A stretch of 54,858 nucleotides of DNA. It comes from Azoarcus sp. Its GTDB lineage: Bacteria > Pseudomonadota > Gammaproteobacteria > Burkholderiales > Rhodocyclaceae. The position numbers were made by a program, and so were the translations under genes. Of this stretch, positions 46,801 to 54,344 are shown piece by piece (position 1 is the stretch's first letter; each line of letters starts with the position of its first letter). The notes beneath the pieces are model-generated. The model saw only the letters and a list, made by a program, of their open reading frames with translations, searched no databases and was not told where the DNA came from. The stretch covers positions 1 through 54,858 of the forward strand of contig JAIRXQ010000022.1 of assembly GCA_031268195.1 (NCBI GenBank), read 5' to 3'.

Positions 46801-48012
46801 TCAGTAAAAATACAGGCAGGTATCAAAGCGGTCTTCCCCTTGGTGGCGTAAACCGATTCGATAGTCGTCGCACAAGGCGCCAACATAATCCGTCAGCGTG
46901 AGTATGTCCTCTGCGCGGTGGTAAGCGGATGCGCAGATTTTCGGACGATACCTGGAAATGAGTCCGCATCCCCCTTTCAGCGCGTCGAGTTCCGCGCCTT
47001 CGATATCCAATTTAATGAGCGTGGGCGCGCCATCGATGAGTTTGTCAAGTGTCCTGACCGGCACCAGACTGTCCGGGTCGGTTTTTTCGGTGCAGGCCAG
47101 TAAATGCCCATCGTAGCCTCCAAGGTGTGCGAAGGGCAATGAACATTCTTCTTTTCCAAGCGCACATGCATGTAGCTGGATGCGGCCCGGAAGGGTTTTG
47201 TGAAGATTGGAAATAAATTTATTCAGCGTTTCAACATTCAAACGATCCGGCTCGATCATCCAGATTTTTTTGAAATTGCCACCCGTCAAATCGACCAGGG
47301 CGGTCGTCGATTCTCCGCTGGATGCGCCGCAGTCGACGAAACTCTCGTTGCGGCCAGGACTCCACAAGCCGCTGCGGAAGTATAGGGTAGAGTAAGGGCG
47401 TGCCACATGTAGATGCCATTCTTTGTTGCAGGTTAGATGAAACAGCAGGACACAAAGCAGGGTATCCCGGGAATAGCCGTCAACAAGTTTGTCCAGAAGG
47501 TTGAAGTAAGCATCAGCATGGGATGCGATGTGCTGGCCCCAGTCGGCACTCCTGTGGTCTCTACAGCGAATGCCGGACAGGCGCACGGCCTGTTCAAAGT
47601 TGAGCACGTTGATGCTGTTGTATCTGCACAGTTCCTCAAAATAACGACGAGAATAGTCAAAACGACATCCGTTGATGGCGAGCAGGGATTTGTCTCCCGC
47701 ACGCTTGGAAAACTCCCGTGATGTGATGATCGGCAGACCACAGAACTGGAACCCCTTGCCGTGGCGGAAGTCGTCCACTACGGCTGAAATCTTGAATGCT
47801 TCACCCAGTTCCAGTGCGACGGCTTGGGAATAGTTGGTCGTACCGAGAAGGATAACCTCTCCACTCCCTCGTGCGAACCATTCCCGTACAGCAGGAGACA
47901 ACGCAAATGCAGGGTCTGCCCGAAAAGCCGTTAGTGCATTGTGGAAGTGGACTTTCAGATCAGCATTTTCCATGCTTATGATCTGGATTGTTTCTTGGAG
48001 GGAAGGTTTCAT
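46801..48012 (-). CDS. FkbM-family methyltransferase
   Basis: 403 residues. The C-terminal 200 residues are an FkbM-type SAM methyltransferase: FVDCGASSGESTTALVD (motif I), IEPDRLNVETLNKFI, and TLIKLDIEGAELDALKGG followed by RPKICASAYHRAEDI. The N-terminal 180 residues resemble a Rossmann-like sugar-modifying domain (GEVILLGTTNYSQAVALELGEAF, then FCGLPIITSREF), so it may be a two-domain tailoring enzyme. FkbM enzymes O-methylate sugars or polyketides. In this cluster a sugar O-methyl group is the likely product. GC is lower than in the upstream cluster genes. Confidence 0.82.
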   Translation of the reverse strand: MKPSLQETIQIISMENADLKVHFHNALTAFRADPAFALSPAVREWFARGSGEVILLGTTNYSQAVALELGEAFKISAVVDDFRHGKGFQFCGLPIITSREFSKRAGDKSLLAINGCRFDYSRRYFEELCRYNSINVLNFEQAVRLSGIRCRDHRSADWGQHIASHADAYFNLLDKLVDGYSRDTLLCVLLFHLTCNKEWHLHVARPYSTLYFRSGLWSPGRNESFVDCGASSGESTTALVDLTGGNFKKIWMIEPDRLNVETLNKFISNLHKTLPGRIQLHACALGKEECSLPFAHLGGYDGHLLACTEKTDPDSLVPVRTLDKLIDGAPTLIKLDIEGAELDALKGGCGLISRYRPKICASAYHRAEDILTLTDYVGALCDDYRIGLRHQGEDRFDTCLYFY

Positions 48013-48100
48013 GATTTTCTTCTCGCAGCATATTGAGACGAGTTTAGGAAAACTTCGGCAGGCGGGAGAATTGTTATCTGGAGCACAGCGGAAGTTTCCA

Positions 48101-48727
48101 TCAGGAGGTCAGTACGCGGACCGGATTTTCAAACATCGGTGAATAGAAAGTGCAGTCCGGTATTTGTCCCATGTATTGCCGCGCCAGATTGAGGTAACAA
48201 TGCGCGCCGACCGTGGTCGAGCGCAGGAGGCTGGCATTGGCGCAGACCGTGGCGAAGTCACCGACGTTTGCCAGTTCCCGGATGGAAACGTTCGCTTCCA
48301 GCGTGACGTAAGCGCCGACCGTGACCTCTTCGCCGACGAAGACGTTGGGGCGCAATACGGCATGATGCCCGATGACGCTTCCCGCGCCGACGAATACGCC
48401 AGCATGAATGTGGACGTTTTCGCCAATTTTCGCGCCCGGATCGACGCTGGCCCTGGGCGAAATCAGGGAAACGCTCCGGTATCCCCGCCTGGCGGTCGCT
48501 TCGTGGAATGCGCGGCGCACGTCATTGATGTAAAACTCATTGACCGCGATGGAAATTTCCCATTCGGCAGGCGGAAAGGCGTCCAGGCTGGAGAGGTCGA
48601 ACAGATAGTAGTCCGTCACGGGAACCAGAAGCCGTTCGATACGGCGTTGCGGGAAAGCCTCTTGCGCGAGCGCGAAGGCGCTGTTGACGGAAATGTCGGG
48701 CCCGGTGACCAGTAAAGGTTTACTCAT
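48101..48727 (-). CDS. Hexapeptide-repeat (LbH) acyltransferase
   Basis: 208 residues. The N-terminal 85 residues form a PglD-like alpha/beta domain. From about 90 to 190 isoleucine-patch hexapeptides run: SPRASVDPGAKIGENVHIHAGVFVGAGSVIGHHAVLRPNVFVGEEV in successive six-residue turns (positions about 90-135), then TVGAYVTLEANV. The VIGHH histidine is a candidate catalytic base. Such enzymes O- or N-acylate sugar nucleotides with acyl-CoA or acyl-ACP. The start overlaps the Rieske oxygenase stop by eight bases (ATGAGTAA), indicating coupling. The acyl donor may be the product of the ACP/KAS III/SDR genes upstream. Confidence 0.83.
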   Translation of the reverse strand: MSKPLLVTGPDISVNSAFALAQEAFPQRRIERLLVPVTDYYLFDLSSLDAFPPAEWEISIAVNEFYINDVRRAFHEATARRGYRSVSLISPRASVDPGAKIGENVHIHAGVFVGAGSVIGHHAVLRPNVFVGEEVTVGAYVTLEANVSIRELANVGDFATVCANASLLRSTTVGAHCYLNLARQYMGQIPDCTFYSPMFENPVRVLTS

Positions 48728-49913
48728 GGCATTCCCCTTCGTTCAAATGTTGCATGTACCATCGGCCAAAGTTCGCCAAACAGTATTCGTTGTCGCCAAA
48801 TATGCCAACCGTGGATGCACTGGACAAGGTTTTTTGTACCTGCTCGAACACGACGACGTCTTCGTCTACCACTCGTTTTTCCGCATGATGGATGCCCCAC
48901 AGCAAATGTGGTATGGACGATGTTCCTTCTTTTAGCCTGGCCGTGAAAACCCATGAATGATATTCCGTGCGATCCGGTGCGAGCGGGACGAATTGCTGCA
49001 AGAAGAAATGCTCGCCGTGGATGGAACCGAAGTTGACGTTGGGAAAAACTGGACAAGCGAAAAAACTCCCTCGATCCAGGGAGTTTTCCAGTAACGCCGA
49101 AAACCAGCGGGAAGCATAGTGCAGGGGAATCCGCCGGATTGTGCTGATGTCGCGGGTCGCGACAGACCCACCGTTGGAGGGGTTGGTGGGCTTCGGCTCC
49201 AGGAAATGGATATCGGCAAGTGGCGAGCCCGGAGAAAAAATCAAACTGCCTTCCTCTGGCGGTACCGCGAAGCTGCCATCCTCACGTGTTCCCAAGGCCG
49301 GTGCGAGAGTGTATTTATGTACAACCGGGATGTGTGATATCTCGTCTTCGGAAATATTCTCGAAATTGAGTTTCCAGTTGTAGTTTCCGGTGAAGGTCGT
49401 GCAGGAGACTTCCGGCGCGAAATGTGTTGAAACCACGGTCAGCAGGTACAGCAGGTCTTTCGGAAATTGTTCCGCTATCGGCAAGGGCTTTTCGGCGAGA
49501 TTGACGAAGACGAAATTGCCGACCGTCTCCAGCGCGTAGGGGTGCAGATCCATGCAGGCTTTGTCCGCGCCGGACAAGCCGTAGAACTTTTCGCCGGGAA
49601 TGCCGCGCAGCTTGCCGTCGTGCCCGAAGCTCCAGCCGTGATAGGGACAGAGCAACTTGCGGTTGCCGCAAGGTTCGATCTGGATGGGGCAGGCGCGGTG
49701 GGGACAGGCGTTGCGGAAGGCGCGCAATGTGCCGCCGCAGTTCTGGATCAGCACGGGAATGCCCGCCAGCGTGCGGGTGATGAAGCTGTTGTCGGCGCGA
49801 AGCTGTTGCGTCAGACCGGCCAGCAGCCAGTATCGGTTAAACAGTTTTTCACGCTCCAGATCGAACCAGTATTGCTGGGTGTAACAGGCAGGCGGCAGGG
49901 CGGGCTGAATCAT
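48720..49913 (-). CDS. Rieske non-haem iron oxygenase, ring-hydroxylating alpha-subunit family
   Basis: 397 residues from the ATG at 49913 with AAGGAGG upstream. The [2Fe-2S] Rieske ligands are Cys70-x-His72 and Cys89-x2-His92 (CPHRAC and CPYHGWS). The catalytic domain has NWKLNFEN starting at 179 and the ExxHxxxxH iron motif Glu191-His194-His199. The carboxylate ligand should lie in the C-terminal part, where NVNFGSIHGEHFFLQQF fits the usual strand. No ferredoxin or reductase gene is adjacent. Members hydroxylate or demethylate aromatics, amines, choline-like or other small molecules. Its location within a sugar/acyl cluster suggests oxidation of a sugar or acyl group. Substrate unknown. Confidence 0.9.
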   Translation of the reverse strand: MIQPALPPACYTQQYWFDLEREKLFNRYWLLAGLTQQLRADNSFITRTLAGIPVLIQNCGGTLRAFRNACPHRACPIQIEPCGNRKLLCPYHGWSFGHDGKLRGIPGEKFYGLSGADKACMDLHPYALETVGNFVFVNLAEKPLPIAEQFPKDLLYLLTVVSTHFAPEVSCTTFTGNYNWKLNFENISEDEISHIPVVHKYTLAPALGTREDGSFAVPPEEGSLIFSPGSPLADIHFLEPKPTNPSNGGSVATRDISTIRRIPLHYASRWFSALLENSLDRGSFFACPVFPNVNFGSIHGEHFFLQQFVPLAPDRTEYHSWVFTARLKEGTSSIPHLLWGIHHAEKRVVDEDVVVFEQVQKTLSSASTVGIFGDNEYCLANFGRWYMQHLNEGECHE

Positions 49914-49938
49914 GGTCAAACCTCCTTGGCATGGCACG

Positions 49939-50592
49939 TTATGGCGTATTGATGCTGATGACGCGGGCGGGGTTGCCGAAGACAGTGGCGTTGGGGGGCA
50001 CATCCTTGACGACGACCGAGCCGATGCCGATCGTGGCGCCGTCGCCGACATGTATGTTTTTGGCGATGACGGCGCGCGGGTGGATGGCGACACCGTTGCC
50101 GATCCTGACGCCTCCGGCAAGAAAGCTCATGGCGCCGATCATGCAATGTTCGCCGATTTCGACGTCATGGCCGACGATGACGCCCGTGTCGAGGTAGGCG
50201 AACGCGCCGATGCGGCAATCGGTGGAGACGACGCAGCCGGGCGTGAGAAAGCTGCCTTGTCCGACGTGTGTGCGGGAGGCGATCGAGACGGCGCTGGTAT
50301 AGCTGAAAAACCGCGCGCCCCGCGCCGCAAGCGGCGCGATGAGCCTGTTGCGCCAGTGGGGATTGCCCACGGCGGGAATGTAGCGGTCTTCCGGGTTGGG
50401 TTGCCAGGTCAGCGGATTGCCCAGAACGGGAACATCCAGTTCGGGCGGCAAGACCAAGTCGGCGCGGGTGTCGAGAAAGCCGCCGAGCCGGAATTGCCCG
50501 AAGAGGGCGGCATCGCGCGCAAGCACGTCATAGACGATGCGCCCCAGGCCGCCCGCGCCGATGATGATGAGTTTTAGGGGCGTGGCGCGCAT
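49939..50592 (-). CDS. PglD/NeuD/VioB-like sugar acyltransferase
   Basis: 217 residues from the ATG at 50592. The N-terminal Rossmann-like domain begins LKLIIIGAGGLGRIVYDVL and binds the nucleotide sugar in PglD. The left-handed beta-helix follows from about 105, with the catalytic-histidine motif VIVGHDVEIGEH (His142) and AIHPRAVIAKNIHVGDGATIGIGSVV. The family N-acylates UDP- or dTDP-amino sugars (bacillosamine, viosamine, sialic acid O-acetylation). It lies four bases after the SDR gene and 25 before the oxygenase. With a sugar aminotransferase at the operon head, N-acylation of a 4- or 3-amino sugar is the likely job. Confidence 0.88.
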   Translation of the reverse strand: MRATPLKLIIIGAGGLGRIVYDVLARDAALFGQFRLGGFLDTRADLVLPPELDVPVLGNPLTWQPNPEDRYIPAVGNPHWRNRLIAPLAARGARFFSYTSAVSIASRTHVGQGSFLTPGCVVSTDCRIGAFAYLDTGVIVGHDVEIGEHCMIGAMSFLAGGVRIGNGVAIHPRAVIAKNIHVGDGATIGIGSVVVKDVPPNATVFGNPARVISINTP

Positions 50593-50596
50593 GGGT

Positions 50597-51352
50597 TCAG
50601 CGGGTTGCCGTGTAACCGCCGTCGAGGACGAGGGTCGTGCCGGTGATCCAGCGGCTCGCGTCCGAGAGGAAGAAAATCGCCGCGCATGCCACGTCTTCGG
50701 GATGGCCGGGCCCCAGCGGGTAACGTGCCAGGGTGTCTTCCAGTCCGCCCACGGTCTGGCGGGCCGCTTCGAGCATGGGGGATTCGACCATGCCAGGGGC
50801 AAGGCAATTGGCGCGGATCTTCTTTCTGGCAACTTCCGTGGCGAGGCAGCGGGCCACGGCTTCCAACGCGGCCTTGCTGGCGGAGTAGGCGGCAACGCCC
50901 GCCACGCCGATGTGCGCCGAAATGGAGGAGACGAATACGATGGCCCCGCCGGACTGGATGGCGTTGGCGAGCAGCAATTGCCGGGTCAGGCGCATCGGGG
51001 CGACGGTATTGACGGCAAGCTGCTCGTCGATGTGTTGATTCGTGGCCATGCGCAGCGGTGCGAGCAGGGAAATCCCCGCGCAATGGACGAGCCCATGGAG
51101 CTTGCCCGCCTGTTTGGCGAGCGCCTCGATCTGGCCGCTGTCGCCGAGATCGCAGGCGAGGGAGCGATGCGCGCCGGGCGGGAGTTCATCGATCAGGCTG
51201 GCCAGCCGCGCTTCATTGCGGCCGCTGGCGACGATGTCGGCGCCCGCCTGGGCGCAGTGCAGCGCGATCTGGCGTCCGATGCCGGAGGATGCGCCTGTCA
51301 CCAGCACGGTTTTTCCGGCGAGGCTGAAGGGGTTGAAAGGGGTGTCGCTCAT
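50597..51352 (-). CDS. Short-chain dehydrogenase/reductase, 3-oxoacyl-ACP reductase type
   Basis: 251 residues from the ATG at 51352, overlapping the KAS III stop as ATGA. Classical SDR: cofactor motif TGASSGIG at 19-26, NAG-equivalent HCAG near 90, catalytic Ser142/143, Tyr156 and Lys160 (YSASK), and the C-terminal ITGTTLVLDGGY. Directly following an acyl carrier protein and a ketoacyl synthase, it is most simply a FabG-like ketoreductase giving a 3-hydroxyacyl-ACP. A nucleotide-sugar reductase is the alternative. Confidence 0.9.
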   Translation of the reverse strand: MSDTPFNPFSLAGKTVLVTGASSGIGRQIALHCAQAGADIVASGRNEARLASLIDELPPGAHRSLACDLGDSGQIEALAKQAGKLHGLVHCAGISLLAPLRMATNQHIDEQLAVNTVAPMRLTRQLLLANAIQSGGAIVFVSSISAHIGVAGVAAYSASKAALEAVARCLATEVARKKIRANCLAPGMVESPMLEAARQTVGGLEDTLARYPLGPGHPEDVACAAIFFLSDASRWITGTTLVLDGGYTATR

Positions 51353-52389
51353 GATTCGATCAGGTCCGGAAAGAGCGCGCCTTCGATCTCCAGCAGGCAG
51401 CTTCCCCATGACAGGCCGACGCCGAAACCGGAAAGCAGCAACCGTTTTTTACCTTGTTCGAGTTCGGCGCGAATCCGCGCGGTCATGGTCAGGGGCAGGG
51501 AGGCGCTGCTGGTATTGCCGAAATCGCGCAGGGTGGAAGGGACTTTTTCCGCCGGCAGGCCGAGTTTCTTGCGGATCGTTTCGTTGATCATGTGGTTGGC
51601 CTGATGGAAAACGTAATAGTCGACGTCCTCCTTGGCGGTCTCCGCGTATTCGAGCAGCCTCTTTATCGCCGGCGGCACGCGCTGCGTCGAAAAACTGAGT
51701 ACCGTCAGGCCGTCGAGCCGCAGCTCGCCGGGCCAATGCCAGTGGTCGTTTTCATTTTCTCGCCGGGGGATCATGTGTTGGAGGCCGAACGGTTCCCGGT
51801 GTCCGCCGATCGGCAGGCAAATGGCTTTGTAACCGCTGCCGTCGCTGTTGAGATCGCAGTGGATCGGCGGCGCGGCGGGGTCGAATTCCAGCGCGGTGGC
51901 GGTGCCGGCGTCGGAAAAAATCGGGTCGTTATAACTGGCGCAACGGTCACCGACCAGCAGCAGCCCTTTTTTGACGCCTCCCGCCGCGATCATGCTGCCG
52001 AGAAGGTTGATACCGAACGGGTAGCCCGAACAGCCGAGGTTGACATCGAAGGCGGCGGTTGCCTGCGAAAGGCCAAGGCGATCTTGCAGGATGATGGCGG
52101 TGGCCGGAATCAGGTAATCGGGCGACTGGGTGACGACGACCAGGGCGTCGACTTCCTCGCGCCGCCAGGCAAGCTTTTCCAGCAGGGTCTCGGCGGCGGC
52201 GAAGGCGAGATCGGAAAAACACTGCCATTCGGGACAGAGCCGCCGCTGCTCGATGCCGATGTTGCGCACCAGGCGTTCGCGTTCGCCCCGGATTTGCGGA
52301 CGGCAGTCCGTGAGATTGGAGACGATCTGCCGGGGAACACAGCTCGCCATCCCCGCAAAGCGAACCTTGTGCAATGTGGATGACGGCAT
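51349..52389 (-). CDS. 3-oxoacyl-ACP synthase III family protein (KAS III/FabH-like)
   Basis: 346 residues, a complete thiolase-fold condensing enzyme with the Cys-His-Asn triad: Cys120 (NLGCSGYPFG), His262 (FHQANHMIN) and Asn292 (FGNTSSAS). It differs from housekeeping FabH in its long insertion with ENENDHWHWPGE near 211-222. FabH-type enzymes start chains by joining acyl-CoA to malonyl-ACP. With the neighbouring ACP and reductase, it could make acetoacetyl-ACP and then 3-hydroxybutyryl-ACP as a sugar acyl donor. Related genes occur in flagellin-glycosylation and O-antigen loci. Product length is inferred. Confidence 0.9.
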   Translation of the reverse strand: MPSSTLHKVRFAGMASCVPRQIVSNLTDCRPQIRGERERLVRNIGIEQRRLCPEWQCFSDLAFAAAETLLEKLAWRREEVDALVVVTQSPDYLIPATAIILQDRLGLSQATAAFDVNLGCSGYPFGINLLGSMIAAGGVKKGLLLVGDRCASYNDPIFSDAGTATALEFDPAAPPIHCDLNSDGSGYKAICLPIGGHREPFGLQHMIPRRENENDHWHWPGELRLDGLTVLSFSTQRVPPAIKRLLEYAETAKEDVDYYVFHQANHMINETIRKKLGLPAEKVPSTLRDFGNTSSASLPLTMTARIRAELEQGKKRLLLSGFGVGLSWGSCLLEIEGALFPDLIES

Positions 52390-52393
52390 GATT

Positions 52394-52621
52394 TCAGTCG
52401 TCCAGCAAACGGAAGAGATCGCCGACGGTGGCGGCGGAGTTCAATTGCATGCCGGCGATGCTTTTGCCGTATTCGGTATCGAACATGACGATGACGCCCA
52501 ACATGGCGAGAGAATCCCACTGCGGCAGGTTTTTGAGTTCGGTATCCGCATCGACTTCCATCGGATCGGTGAAATCGCAGGCGGCGAGAAAGTCCGCAAT
52601 GAACTTGTCAATACTGTTCAT
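52394..52621 (-). CDS. Acyl carrier protein
   Basis: 75 residues from the ATG at 52621, overlapping the aminotransferase 3' end by 14 bases. Acidic four-helix ACP with the phosphopantetheine site Ser37 in WDSLAML. It is shorter and less FAS-like than AcpP (which has DSLDTVELVM), so it is a dedicated carrier for the cluster. It probably carries the acyl chain built by KAS III and the SDR and hands it to one of the two hexapeptide acyltransferases. Confidence 0.88.
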   Translation of the reverse strand: MNSIDKFIADFLAACDFTDPMEVDADTELKNLPQWDSLAMLGVIVMFDTEYGKSIAGMQLNSAATVGDLFRLLDD

Positions 52622-53840
52622 GGAGAAGCGTTTCCTTCGTGCGGAAGGGCTGGGGCGGCGGGATCGGCACGCGGTTTTCCGGCGATCCGCCCAAGTGAGC
52701 GCGCGCGGGGGCGCGGACGTGCGGGTTGCGGATAATTGCCGCAATCCGGGCGATGGTTTTTCGGTCGATGTCCGCGCCGGTCGGCAGCACCAGGATGCGG
52801 GCCGCCACCTCGATCGTGTTCGGCAAGTCCCGGTCGGCGTGCGGAAACAGGTCCCGATACGGCCGCATGGCGTGTACGCCCGGCCAGAAGTAAGGCCGGG
52901 CGAGGACGTTATGCCGATGTAATGCAGTCAGGATTTCGTCGCGGTTTGCGCGGGGGGGGGCTTTGGGGTCTTCCCGGATTTCGATGACGACGTATTGGAA
53001 ATTGCTGCGCTCGCGCGCATCGTGGGGCAGCAGCGCGACGCCCGGCACATTGCCGAGAGCATCGGCATAGTCCCGGTAATTGGCTTGGTTGACAGCGATG
53101 ACTTCATTCAGGCTTTCCAGGCTGGTCAGGCCGAAAGCCGCATGTATTTCGGACATTTTGCCGTTGATGCCGACACAGACCGCGCCGTCGGCGTTCCGAA
53201 AGCCGAAATTGCGCATCGACCGCGCGCGTTCGGCGAGATCGTCGTCGTTGGTGGCGATGGCACCGCCTTCGATGGTGCTGAAGGCTTTCGTCGCGTGAAA
53301 GCTGAATACTTCGCAAGCGCCGAAGTTGCCAATGCCGCGTCCCTTGCAGGTGTTGCCGAAGGCATGGGCGGCATCGAACATCAATTTCAGGCCGTATTCG
53401 TCCGCGATGGCTTGCAGGGCATCCACCGGCGCGGGGCGTCCCCACAGATGCACGCCGACAATGCCGGTGGTGCGCGGAGTGATCTTGCGGCGCACGGCTT
53501 GCGGGGAAAGATTGTGAGTTTCGGAGTCGATGTCGGCGAATACCGGCGTGATGCCCTGCCAGTAGAGGGCATGCGCGGTAGCGGCAAACGTCCATGAGGG
53601 AACGATGACTTCGCCGGACAAATCCAGGGCGCGGGCGGCGACTTCTAGCGCCGTGGTGCCGCTTGCCAGGGCGACGCAATGCCTGACGCCGATGTACTGC
53701 GCGATGCGCCGCTCCAGTTCGCGCACCATCTGGCCGTCATTGGTCAGCCAGCGGCTGTCGAGAATCTGTTCGACACGGCGCAAAAATGCGGCGCGATTGC
53801 CGATCCCGGGACGCCCGACATGCAGGGGATGAGAAAACAT
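52608..53840 (-). CDS. DegT/DnrJ/EryC1/StrS-family sugar aminotransferase
   Basis: 410 residues from the ATG at 53840; the frame is open to 54071, but the extra part is atypical and no clear ribosome-binding site decides the start. PLP-dependent fold-type I enzyme: ALASGTTALEVAARAL (57-72), Asp156 in LMFDAAHAFGNT contacting the pyridine nitrogen, and the Schiff-base Lys185 in FHATKAFSTIEGG. Such enzymes aminate 3- or 4-keto-6-deoxy nucleotide sugars (VioA, FdtB and PglE type). About 35 extra Pro/Arg-rich residues form the C-terminus. No rmlA/rmlB-type gene is in the window, so the keto sugar must come from elsewhere. First gene of the cluster. Confidence 0.9.
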   Translation of the reverse strand: MFSHPLHVGRPGIGNRAAFLRRVEQILDSRWLTNDGQMVRELERRIAQYIGVRHCVALASGTTALEVAARALDLSGEVIVPSWTFAATAHALYWQGITPVFADIDSETHNLSPQAVRRKITPRTTGIVGVHLWGRPAPVDALQAIADEYGLKLMFDAAHAFGNTCKGRGIGNFGACEVFSFHATKAFSTIEGGAIATNDDDLAERARSMRNFGFRNADGAVCVGINGKMSEIHAAFGLTSLESLNEVIAVNQANYRDYADALGNVPGVALLPHDARERSNFQYVVIEIREDPKAPPRANRDEILTALHRHNVLARPYFWPGVHAMRPYRDLFPHADRDLPNTIEVAARILVLPTGADIDRKTIARIAAIIRNPHVRAPARAHLGGSPENRVPIPPPQPFRTKETLLHEQY

Positions 53841-54140
53841 GGCAGCGAAAAACGCAATGAAAATCGATGGATTGTAGCCGATTCCAGTGTAGCCGGTTGT
53901 CTTGACAATGATGTTTGCAGGGAACACATATCGAAGGAAGTGCTGATAAATCGGCTGGGCTCGCCGCGCCCCGACAGGGGCGGGCCATGATCCGAATTCG
54001 GAGCGTTCGCGGAAGCGGTCTCGACGCGGAGGGCGGCAGGCTGTTGTGCTCATGATCTCCACATTAATCATTAAAAATAGACTGACGCCTACGTTTGCCT
54101 TTGCGTTCGCCGCCGAGCTAGGACAGCCCCAAAAGTAATG
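53841..54140. other. Intergenic region between the glycan cluster and the toxin module
   Basis: No gene is supported here. On the minus strand the stretch just before the aminotransferase contains TTGTCA (about 53907-53902) and TACAAT (about 53875-53870), but their spacing of about 26 bases is too long for one sigma70 promoter. They flank an imperfect direct repeat GGCTACA. Near 54060 the DNA becomes AT-rich, marking the change to lower-GC foreign DNA. Confidence 0.4.
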
Positions 54141-54344
54141 CTATTTTTTTGGTATTGATTGAGTTTTTATCCATACCTCACGCGCATGGTTCAAACTCAT
54201 TTGATTAGCACCGCCCGCATAATCCGGTTCGTTAGATTGAACAGGATCATCCTCCCAGTGACAAATTGGGCAAATTTCATACCCGCCCTGTTCTGCAAAA
54301 ACTTGATTTTTACAACAAGGGCATTCAAATAATTCATTACTCAT
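54141..54344 (-). CDS. CPCC-family cysteine-rich protein, probable immunity protein
   Basis: 67 residues. Two zinc-knuckle-like cysteine sets, CPCC at 8-11 and CPIC at 25-28 followed by HWEDD, match the cysteine-rich CPCC family (PF14206). Many of these are found directly downstream of polymorphic toxins and are regarded as immunity proteins. Its ATG overlaps the toxin stop (ATGA, 54341-54344), the usual toxin-immunity coupling. The segment is clearly lower in GC than the chromosome around it. Immunity function is inferred from family and context. Confidence 0.82.
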   Translation of the reverse strand: MSNELFECPCCKNQVFAEQGGYEICPICHWEDDPVQSNEPDYAGGANQMSLNHAREVWIKTQSIPKK

